A stretch of DNA of 6,903 bases from Micromonosporaceae bacterium (GTDB lineage: Bacteria > Actinomycetota > Actinomycetes > Mycobacteriales > Micromonosporaceae), in the NCBI GenBank assembly GCA_019689695.1, contig JADGHA010000230.1:1-6903 (forward strand), read 5' to 3'. The position numbers were made by a program, and so were the translations under genes. This document shows, piece by piece, positions 1 through 6,903 of the stretch. How positions within the stretch are numbered: position 1 is the first letter of the stretch; each line of letters opens with the position of its first letter. The notes below the pieces were generated by a model. The model was given only the letters and a program-made list of their open reading frames with translations, did not search any database and was not told the origin of the DNA.

Positions 1-57
1 ATCCGGGGGGGGGGGGGGGGGGGGGGGCCCCCCCCCCCGGGCCCCCCCAGGCCCGCG
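1..57. repeat. G/C homopolymer block at the window edge
   Basis: After ATCC there are 23 consecutive G (5-27), 11 C (28-38), GGG (39-41), 7 C (42-48) and then AGGCCCGCG, running up to the dikinase stop codon at 58-60. The G and C runs are complementary and could form a very stable snap-back stem of at least 11 pairs. No gene is visible here. Homopolymers of this length are rare even in 70% G+C genomes and are hard to sequence, so the run lengths may be wrong or the block may be an assembly or read-end artefact. If real, it is a strong block to polymerase directly downstream of the dikinase gene. Confidence 0.9.
38..55 (-). terminator. Possible transcription terminator hairpin after ppdK
   Basis: CGGGCC (38-43) and GGCCCG (50-55) are perfect inverted arms of 6 bp around a 6-base loop. 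On the minus strand the hairpin begins 2 bases after the dikinase TAG stop. There is no T-tract, and the next bases form the complementary G11/C runs, which could extend or compete with the stem. Position and all-GC stem suit a terminator of the kind seen in high-GC actinobacteria. The call is weakened because any sequence this rich in G and C runs will form stems. Confidence 0.4.
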
Positions 58-2739
<2,682 letters not shown>

Positions 2740-2744
2740 CTGTT

Positions 2745-2750
2745 CCTCCT
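2745..2750 (-). promoter_or_regulatory. Strong ribosome binding site of ppdK
   Basis: The minus strand reads AGGAGG followed by AACAG and the GTG start, so a full Shine-Dalgarno match sits at 5-base spacing. This decides the GTG at 2737-2739 as the start and predicts efficient translation despite the non-ATG codon. Confidence 0.9.
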
Positions 2751-2961
2751 ACACCTGCCCGGTCGCCTTCCAGACCGAGGCTGACCCTTGGACCTGTACC
2801 CTTTGCCCTCTTGCCCGAGCAGCATGTGGGCCGTCAGTTCGTTCGTACCCAAAGCTACAGACCGCGCCAGGGTAGGACGAACCCGGGCGGCAGGCTACGC
2901 GACATTCGGATGCCGGGAAGGCCGGGTTTCACCACCTGGACGGTCCTGTTCGCCGATGGTG

Positions 2962-2991
2962 TTGGGAGCGATCCCACGCGCACATTAGGTC
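2962..2991 (+). promoter_or_regulatory. Weak candidate promoter for the oxidoreductase gene
   Basis: TTGGGA at 2962-2967 resembles a -35 element, and TTAGGTC at 2985-2991 offers a poor -10 after a 17-18 base spacer (TTAGGT at 17, TAGGTC at 18). Transcription would begin near 2997-3000 and give a leader of about 55 bases containing the two inverted repeats at 3009-3024 and 3033-3050. The -10 match is weak, so this is a suggestion based mainly on spacing and position. Confidence 0.22.
2963..2976 (+). repeat. Short inverted repeat TGGGA-GCGA-TCCCA
   Basis: The 5-bp arms TGGGA (2963-2967) and TCCCA (2972-2976) are perfect and enclose GCGA, a GNRA-type tetraloop if transcribed. It overlaps the candidate -35 element and spacer of the oxidoreductase promoter, so as DNA it could serve as an operator half-pair. 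The arms are short and chance occurrence is possible. Confidence 0.35.
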
Positions 2992-3008
2992 AGCCCGTCG
3001 GCCGGGTC

Positions 3009-3024
3009 AACCATCTCGATGGTT
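3009..3024 (+). promoter_or_regulatory. 16-bp palindrome AACCATC-TC-GATGGTT
   Basis: Arms AACCATC (3009-3015) and GATGGTT (3018-3024) are perfect inverted repeats of 7 bp with a 2-base centre. This is the shape of an operator for a dimeric helix-turn-helix repressor, which often controls quinone-oxidoreductase-like genes. As DNA it lies 31 bases ahead of the ATG. The right arm GATGGTT occurs again at 3054-3060, covering the start codon of the oxidoreductase, so in RNA the left arm could pair with either copy. No regulator gene is visible in the window. Confidence 0.5.
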
Positions 3025-3032
3025 CAGCCACG

Positions 3033-3050
3033 CACACCTGGTTAGGTGTG
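3033..3050 (+). promoter_or_regulatory. Hairpin that sequesters the oxidoreductase ribosome binding site
   Basis: CACACCT (3033-3039) and AGGTGTG (3044-3050) are perfect 7-bp arms around a GGTT loop. The right arm contains AGGTG (3044-3048), the only good Shine-Dalgarno match for the ATG at 3055, at 6-base spacing. In RNA the hairpin would bury the ribosome binding site. As DNA it is an 18-bp palindrome suited to a repressor dimer. The sequence supports the symmetry directly; the regulatory role is inference. Confidence 0.5.
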
Positions 3051-3054
3051 GTGG

Positions 3055-3990
3055 ATGGTTGCTGCATTGGCCTTTGCCGGCCCCGGGCAGGAGCCGGCGG
3101 TACGCGAGGTCTCGCCCACGCCGGTCCAGCCCGGGCAGGTCCGGGTGTCGGTGGAGGCGGCCTCGGTGAACGGCATCGACGCGTCGGTGGCGACCGGGCG
3201 CCTGTGGGACGTGCTGCCGCACACATTCCCGGTCGTGCTCGGGCGTGACCTCGCCGGAACGGTCCAGGAGGTCGGGGAGGGCGTGCGGACCTTCACCCCC
3301 GGCCAGCGGGTGACCGGCGCCATCACGTCGATGGACCTCGGCATCGGCACCGGCACGATCGCCCAGTCGGTCACCGTCGACGCGGGCATCCTCACCCCGG
3401 TCCCGGTCGGCGTCAGCAGCCCGCGGGCCGCGGCGGTCGGTCTCGCCGCCGTCACCGCCCGGGACCTCATCGCCGCGCTGCAGATCAGCGCGGACGACGT
3501 GGTATTCGTCTCCGGCGCCACCGGCGGCGTAGGAACGTACGCGGTGCAGCTGGCCGTGGCGGCGGGCGCCACGGTGCTGGCCACCGCCCGTCCGGGCGAC
3601 GCCGCCGACTTCGTCCGCAGCCTCGGCACCGCCCTGGTGGTCGACTACACCGATCCGGCGTCGGCCGGTGCGGCCGTCGCACCCTGGGGCGTCACCGCGA
3701 TCGTGCACGCGGCGGGCGACGCGGCGAGCCTGGCGGCGTTGCTGCCGTCCGGGGGCCGGCTCGCCTCGGCGCTGGGCGTCACCGCCGAGCAGGTTGGCCG
3801 GGCGGACATCACGGTCATCCCGGTCGTGGCCGCCGCCCATCCGGCGAAGCTGTCGACGCTGCTGGCCGATGTCGCCTGTGGACGGCTCAAGGTGCCGGTG
3901 ACCCGCACCTACCCGCTGGAGCGGGCCGCCGACGCGGTGGCCGACTTCGCCGCCCACAAGCTCGGCAAGCTCGTCGTCGAGGTCGGCTGA
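3055..3990 (+). CDS. Zinc-independent MDR oxidoreductase, quinone oxidoreductase-like
   Basis: A 311-residue medium-chain dehydrogenase/reductase that probably uses NADPH to reduce a quinone, enone or similar electrophile in the cytoplasm; the true substrate is unknown. The N-terminal catalytic fold runs from MVAALAFAGPGQEPAVREV, through VEAASVNGIDASVATG and the GRDLAGTVQEVGEGV segment (Gly63 onward), to PGQRVTG. The Rossmann fold follows, with SGATGGVGTYAVQLA at 153-167 and an end-of-strand VVDYTD near Asp197. The C-terminus, TYPLERAADAVADF then GKLVVEVG, is typical of the QOR branch. The only cysteine is near the C-terminus, so both the catalytic and the structural zinc sites of alcohol dehydrogenases are absent. 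An in-frame GTG at 3046 would add MWW, but it overlaps the AGGTG ribosome binding site, and family proteins start at the position of the ATG at 3055. It is divergent from ppdK, convergent with the glycosyltransferase, and looks monocistronic. Its leader carries two palindromes, suggesting tight or inducible control. Confidence 0.93.
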   Translation: MVAALAFAGPGQEPAVREVSPTPVQPGQVRVSVEAASVNGIDASVATGRLWDVLPHTFPVVLGRDLAGTVQEVGEGVRTFTPGQRVTGAITSMDLGIGTGTIAQSVTVDAGILTPVPVGVSSPRAAAVGLAAVTARDLIAALQISADDVVFVSGATGGVGTYAVQLAVAAGATVLATARPGDAADFVRSLGTALVVDYTDPASAGAAVAPWGVTAIVHAAGDAASLAALLPSGGRLASALGVTAEQVGRADITVIPVVAAAHPAKLSTLLADVACGRLKVPVTRTYPLERAADAVADFAAHKLGKLVVEVG

Positions 3991-4020
3991 CCGGCTCGTC
4001 GTCGAGGTCCGCTGGCCGGC
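3969..4020 (+). repeat. 25-bp tandem duplication across the oxidoreductase stop codon
   Basis: Copy 1 (3969-3993) covers the last codons and TGA stop of the oxidoreductase. Copy 2 (3994-4018) lies downstream, and identity runs on to 4020. Within the 25-bp unit only two bases differ, G3985/C4010 and A3990/G4015; the second turns TGA into TGG in copy 2. Since 25 is not a multiple of three, copy 2 is out of frame and was never a protein extension. It looks like an old slippage or unequal-exchange duplication. Confidence 0.85.
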
Positions 4021-4040
4021 CCCGGGCGAACAGGCCAGCG
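4010..4040. terminator. Candidate bidirectional terminator between convergent genes
   Basis: CGCTGGCC (4010-4017) and GGCCAGCG (4033-4040) form a perfect 8-bp stem with a 15-base loop. It lies 19 bases after the oxidoreductase stop and 5 bases after the glycosyltransferase stop on the other strand, exactly where a shared terminator is expected. There is no T-tract on either side, which is common for actinobacterial terminators. The loop contains CCCGGG, which may fold further. The left arm is formed by the second copy of the 25-bp tandem duplication. Confidence 0.55.
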
Positions 4041-4045
4041 ACCGC

Positions 4046-5683
4046 CTACGTGGCCGCCTTCCGGACCAGCAGGTACACGTGAAGACGCTGGAAATGGTGG
4101 CTCTCGGCGACCTTGAACAGTCGGCTGAGCGTATCCGCTCGCTCGGCCGGCATCTCGGACCACGGATCGCTGCTGTAGCTGGTGCTCACCAGCCAGATCC
4201 GCGGCCGGTTCCCGACGCAGGCCTGCGCCCGCGGGCACTCCCGCGCGCCGTAGCCGCCGACCTGCGCGGCCGTCTGCGTCAGGAACACGTCGACCGGCCG
4301 GGCCGCCTCGCCGCGCATCTCGTACGCCATGCCCATCCGGGGTGGCCGCACCGCCCCCGCGAACGCGATGCCGTCCCCGGGCTTCAGCCCGGCCCTGATC
4401 GTTTTCACCGCCGCGGGGTAGTCGGGCTCGTTCGGCACGAGGCGCTCCCGCACCATCAGCTGGCCAGGCAGGGTCAGCATGATCAGTGTCGGCAGCGCGG
4501 ACACGGCGATCAGCACCTGCGCCCAGGAACGACGGGAGAGCAGGCGGTCGATGCCGTAGATCCCACCGGCGGCCAGCAGCGCCCAGGCGGGCAGGGTGAA
4601 CAGCAGGTACCGGTAGAGGAAGGCGTGCAGCACCGGGAAGGTGACGTACGTGAAGACCGGCGGCAGGATCGCCCACACCAGCAGCGCCGCGGCGACTCGA
4701 CGGCGCCGGGCGAACGGCAGGACCAGGACCGCCAGGAAGCCCATCACCGCGAGTGCCGCCGCCGTCGGGTACGAACCGAACAGCTGTTCGGGCAGCTGAA
4801 TGATCGCCGCCTGGTCGGCCTTGATCCACTCGATCGCGGCGGCCTGGCCCGAGCCGGCGTAGGCAAGCGGCATGGCGATGGCCAACACCAGCGCGAGCGC
4901 TCCGATCGACTTCCACAACCGCACGTCCCGGTCGCGCTTCTGGTAGCAGAACCAGGTCAGCACCGCGTGTGGAGCGACGACCAAGACCGCGATGAGGTGG
5001 AAGCCGGCCGTCAGCCCGACACAGAGCGCATACGACAGCCAGAGCCTCCACACTGGACGGTCAAGGGCGCGCAGCAGGAGCAGCGTGGACAGCGCCGCGG
5101 CGGCGACGGCGAACGCGTAGGGGCGCGCCTCCTGCGCGTACCGCGTGGTCACCGGGAGCAAGGCGAAGATGAGCCCGCCGATCAGGCCGGCGTAGCCGTC
5201 GAGCAGCCGCTGACCCACCAGCGCGGTGAACCCGGCGGCGGCGGCCATGGCGATCACTGACGGCAGCCGGAGTGCGGTCGGGGAGTCGCCCGCGAGCGAC
5301 ACCCAGAAATGCATCAGCACGTAGTAGAGGGTCAGTACCCGGTCGAGGTGGTCGAGCAGGTGGGACAGCTCGCCCCAGGACAGCGTCGCGGCATGCTGCG
5401 TGGCGTACTCGTCGTTCCACATCTGCCGCTGCCCGATCCCCTTCCAGCCGAGCGCGAAGGTCGCGGTCGCGGGCACGGCGAACAACGCCGACCGGGTCCA
5501 GACCGTGATCCGCCGGACCGGCGCCTGGTCCTCGACCGGTGATGGGGCGGCAGGGGGCGGCACCTTCCGCGGTACCTGCGGAAGGACGACCGTGCCCGCG
5601 TGCGTTCTCGCCAGGACGATGGTCAGATCGTGCGGGTTGGGCCGCGGACGGACCGGGGCGGGGGATTGCTGTTCGGCTAGCAT
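4046..5683 (-). CDS. GT39/PMT_2-like membrane glycosyltransferase
   Basis: A 545-residue polytopic protein of the GT-C fold (dolichyl-phosphate-mannose mannosyltransferase/ArnT-like). It should transfer a sugar from a polyprenyl-phosphate carrier onto an acceptor at the outer face of the membrane; donor and acceptor are unknown. Residues 1-60 are a proline- and arginine-rich, probably disordered cytoplasmic tail. TM1 spans about 63-82 and is followed by WNDEYAT with Asp91-Glu92, the acidic pair expected in the first extracytoplasmic loop and catalytic in the family. QEARPYA (Glu185-Tyr189) is a further family hallmark. About 11-12 membrane spans reach to near residue 406, and YRYLLFTLPAW (Arg358-Tyr359) is in the usual place. 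Residues 410-545 form a soluble C-terminal domain, likely outside the cell, with Cys483 and Cys489 spaced for a disulfide. The ATG overlaps the stop of the GH26 gene by 7 bases, and GAGG lies 4 bases upstream, suggesting translational coupling. Confidence 0.88.
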   Translation of the reverse strand: MLAEQQSPAPVRPRPNPHDLTIVLARTHAGTVVLPQVPRKVPPPAAPSPVEDQAPVRRITVWTRSALFAVPATATFALGWKGIGQRQMWNDEYATQHAATLSWGELSHLLDHLDRVLTLYYVLMHFWVSLAGDSPTALRLPSVIAMAAAAGFTALVGQRLLDGYAGLIGGLIFALLPVTTRYAQEARPYAFAVAAAALSTLLLLRALDRPVWRLWLSYALCVGLTAGFHLIAVLVVAPHAVLTWFCYQKRDRDVRLWKSIGALALVLAIAMPLAYAGSGQAAAIEWIKADQAAIIQLPEQLFGSYPTAAALAVMGFLAVLVLPFARRRRVAAALLVWAILPPVFTYVTFPVLHAFLYRYLLFTLPAWALLAAGGIYGIDRLLSRRSWAQVLIAVSALPTLIMLTLPGQLMVRERLVPNEPDYPAAVKTIRAGLKPGDGIAFAGAVRPPRMGMAYEMRGEAARPVDVFLTQTAAQVGGYGARECPRAQACVGNRPRIWLVSTSYSSDPWSEMPAERADTLSRLFKVAESHHFQRLHVYLLVRKAAT

Positions 5684-6690
5684 CGCGCCTCAGCGGTCTT
5701 CAGGCTCGCCTTGAAGGCGGCGAGGTTGCCAGGGGTGTCGTCGTACTGCCAGCTGCCGTCGCGGGCCATCTGATTCCAGATGAAGCCCACGACTCGGGGG
5801 TTCTGGCGCAGCCAGCCGCCGAATTTCCTCAGCCAGGACCTCTTCTCGCTACCCGGCTGCACGCCGACCTCCGTCAACACGATCGGCTTCTTCGGCAGCG
5901 CGTAGATCAGCTTGAGCGTGGCCCCGTACGTGGCGACCGGGCTGCTTTCCCTGACGCCGTAACCGGTCAGGCCCACCACATCCACGTAGCTGCTGCCCGG
6001 CCAGAACTGCTTCACCGTCCGGCTGTCGGCTCCGCGCACGATGTTGGGCGACCAGACCCAGAGCGCGTTGGTCGCGCCCGCGTCCCGGAACAGGTCCACC
6101 ACGTGCTTCCACGCCGCCACGAACTGCCCTGGCCGGTTGCCGTTCCTGGTCCCCCAGGGATACCAGTGTCCGTTCATCTCGTGGGCGAACCGGATCAGAA
6201 TCGGCGCGCGGTACTCCACCACGCTGCGCGCGACCGCCTGGTACTGCCGATCCCAGTGCCCGTTGATCGTCTCGGCCAGCGACCACTCGGGCTGATGCGC
6301 GCCGCGACCCGTCGTCCATGGTTCTAGCGAGAGCACCAGCAGTCCGGCCGCGGCGCGCAGGGTCTCTGCCGAGATACCGTCCTCGACCGAGGCGAAGATC
6401 TGCTGCAGGGCCGGGCGGCAGCCCACTTCCGCAGCGACCTCGGCGAGCGCCGCCGCCGACCGGTCGGGGATGGTGACCCCGAACAGCGGGCCGCCGCTGC
6501 CCAGCACCTCATCCACGTCGGCGATCACTGGCCCCGTCGGCACCGGGCTGGGCCCGAGCACAGCGCGGGCACCCGGAGCGCCGGAGGCGGGCTGGTCCCG
6601 GTGCCCGGTGGCGTAGCGGACGATCGCCAGCGTCACCGCCAGGGCGACCGCCGCGACCGCGAGCGCGGGCCGGACCGCAGCCGCTCTCAC
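5677..6690 (-). CDS. Secreted or membrane-anchored GH26-family glycoside hydrolase
   Basis: A 337-residue protein with the (beta/alpha)8 hallmarks of glycoside hydrolase family 26, whose members cleave beta-mannan, mixed-linkage beta-glucan or beta-1,3-xylan by a retaining mechanism. RFAHEMNGHWYPWG supplies the acid/base Glu171, preceded by His170. PIVLTEVGVQ supplies the nucleophile Glu274, about 100 residues later as expected. LFGVTIPD marks the start of the barrel, and LWVWSPN and VGLTGYG are also typical. Residues 1-29 have Arg2 and Arg7, a hydrophobic run AVAAVALAVTLAIV, and then a linker rich in Pro, Gly and Ala. This is an export signal or an uncleaved N-terminal anchor; I see no clear signal peptidase site and no lipobox. 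The GTG start at 6688-6690 has GAGG 8 bases upstream and overlaps the stop of the preceding frame by 4 bases. The substrate cannot be read from the sequence. Pairing with a glycosyltransferase suggests processing of a self-made surface glycan rather than foraging. Confidence 0.9.
   Translation of the reverse strand: MRAAAVRPALAVAAVALAVTLAIVRYATGHRDQPASGAPGARAVLGPSPVPTGPVIADVDEVLGSGGPLFGVTIPDRSAAALAEVAAEVGCRPALQQIFASVEDGISAETLRAAAGLLVLSLEPWTTGRGAHQPEWSLAETINGHWDRQYQAVARSVVEYRAPILIRFAHEMNGHWYPWGTRNGNRPGQFVAAWKHVVDLFRDAGATNALWVWSPNIVRGADSRTVKQFWPGSSYVDVVGLTGYGVRESSPVATYGATLKLIYALPKKPIVLTEVGVQPGSEKRSWLRKFGGWLRQNPRVVGFIWNQMARDGSWQYDDTPGNLAAFKASLKTAEARC
5688..5691 (-). promoter_or_regulatory. Ribosome binding site of the glycosyltransferase inside the GH26 gene
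   Basis: GAGG, 4 bases before the ATG at 5681-5683, lies within the last codons of the GH26 gene. The spacing is tight, so reinitiation by ribosomes finishing the upstream gene (7-base overlap) probably helps expression. Confidence 0.55.
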
Positions 6691-6903
6691 GGCGTCCGCC
6701 TCGGCGCTCGCTCGGGCCGTGGAGTCCGCCGATGCTCGTCGGCCGGGTACCGCCGATGACCTGCCGCCACCGGTCGCTGCAGGTGGCTGGACCCAGTGCC
6801 CACCGGTTGGTGGCGCGGCGCGTTGGAGTAGCCAGCGGTCGCCGGCATCGGCCGGGTCGACACGGACAACGGCCGGGTCGACACGTACAGCGCGGGGCGG
6901 GGT
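6687..6903 (-). CDS. Possible 3' end of an unidentified upstream gene (partial)
   Basis: This frame is open from the right edge of the window to a TGA at 6687-6689. It encodes at least 71 residues and may begin outside the window; a GTG at 6882-6884 would give 65 residues. The protein is low complexity, with 13 Arg, 13 Pro and no Lys, and ends in RAPRRTP, so it would be a disordered basic tail. I recognise no family. Support for real coding is the GTGA overlap with the GH26 start, a typical operon junction, and about 83% G or C at third codon positions. Against it, the third-position bias is lower than in the neighbouring genes and there is no conserved motif. The alternative is that this is a promoter region with repeats at 6849-6885. 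If real, the upstream gene would be the first member of the glycan operon seen here. Confidence 0.42.
   Translation of the reverse strand, partial: PRPALYVSTRPLSVSTRPMPATAGYSNAPRHQPVGTGSSHLQRPVAAGHRRYPADEHRRTPRPERAPRRTP
6699..6702 (-). promoter_or_regulatory. Ribosome binding site supporting the GH26 GTG start
   Basis: GAGG on the minus strand with 8-base spacing to the GTG at 6688-6690. No alternative ATG or GTG nearby has both a comparable site and a complete hydrophobic signal segment. Confidence 0.6.
6849..6885 (-). repeat. Two 16-bp direct repeats with a 21-bp period
   Basis: CGGCCGGGTCGACACG occurs at 6849-6864 and again, perfectly, at 6870-6885. Each copy contains the GTCGAC palindrome. 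The 21-bp period equals seven codons (STRPLSV/STRPMPA in the possible partial gene) and also two turns of B-DNA. The repeats lie 159-197 bases upstream of the GH26 start. A 10-base partial match (TCGGCCGGGT) recurs at 6739-6748. Confidence 0.8.

Larger units (their letters stand above)
2740..3054. other. Divergent intergenic region ppdK / oxidoreductase
   Basis: This 315-base region separates two divergently transcribed genes and should hold both promoters. It is visibly less G+C-rich than the genes, with stretches such as ACATTCGGATG and CGTACCCAAAGCTACAG. The half next to the oxidoreductase is rich in inverted repeats (2963-2976, 3009-3024, 3033-3050), listed separately. The half next to ppdK holds the AGGAGG site, but I find no -10/-35 pair there good enough to report. 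Open frames that cross the region on either strand lack coding character and clash with the real genes. I see no conserved riboswitch or tRNA-like structure. Confidence 0.7.

Noticed and set aside
2998..3010. Resemblance of the sequence near 2998-3010 (TCGGCCGGGTC) to the repeats at 6849-6885
   Set aside because: Only about 11 GC-rich bases match, which is expected by chance in this composition, and the two sites are in unrelated contexts.
3046..3054. GTG at 3046 as the start of the oxidoreductase
   Set aside because: It would place the start codon within the only Shine-Dalgarno sequence and add an atypical MWW. The ATG at 3055 has 6-base spacing and the usual family N-terminus.
3007..3957. 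A 316-codon minus-strand frame opposite the oxidoreductase
   Set aside because: Its translation is dominated by Gly, Arg and Asp with no motif, whereas the plus strand encodes a complete MDR protein with a Rossmann motif.
4079..5260. A 393-codon plus-strand frame opposite the glycosyltransferase
   Set aside because: Its translation is hydrophilic and Arg/Gln/His/Asp-rich, the mirror of a hydrophobic membrane protein. The minus strand has clear membrane spans and GT39 motifs.
5539..6327. A 262-codon plus-strand frame opposite the GH26 gene
   Set aside because: It has no recognisable domain, and it crosses the junction of two real overlapping genes on the other strand.

Overview
The window looks like chromosomal DNA of a high-GC actinobacterium. 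Base composition is roughly 70% G+C by eye, third codon positions are almost always G or C, two of the four confident genes start with GTG, and every gene with a visible start has a GAGG, AGGAGG or AGGTG type ribosome binding site. The gene content would fit Micromonosporaceae or a relative, but that is inference and not shown by the sequence.

Layout from left to right. (1) 1-57 is an extreme low-complexity G/C block with a small hairpin. It lies directly behind the stop codon of (2) a complete minus-strand pyruvate,phosphate dikinase gene (58-2739), whose catalytic residues are all visible. (3) A 315-base divergent intergenic region (2740-3054) carries three perfect inverted repeats in front of the plus-strand gene. 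One of them contains that gene's Shine-Dalgarno sequence. (4) A zinc-independent, quinone-oxidoreductase-like MDR enzyme (3055-3990, plus). (5) A 55-base convergent gap holding a 25-bp tandem duplication that spans the oxidoreductase stop codon, plus a perfect 8-bp stem that could end transcription from both sides. (6) A minus-strand operon-like block with overlapping genes, transcribed right to left: the open 3' end of an unidentified gene (6687-6903), a secreted or membrane-anchored GH26-type glycoside hydrolase (5677-6690), and a GT39/PMT_2-like multispanning glycosyltransferase (4046-5683). The junctions overlap by 4 and 7 bases.

The dikinase interconverts pyruvate and phosphoenolpyruvate in the cytoplasm. 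It appears to be a monocistronic unit unrelated to its divergent neighbour. The GH26 and GT39 genes probably act together at the cell surface, the glycosyltransferase using a polyprenyl-phosphate sugar on the outer face of the membrane and the hydrolase trimming or releasing a beta-glycan. An exopolysaccharide or envelope-glycan role is inference from adjacency and family. I see no mobile element, CRISPR array, tRNA or rRNA. I did not find a clearly new multi-gene system. The least explained parts are the structured leader of the oxidoreductase gene and the surface-glycan operon that runs off the right edge.
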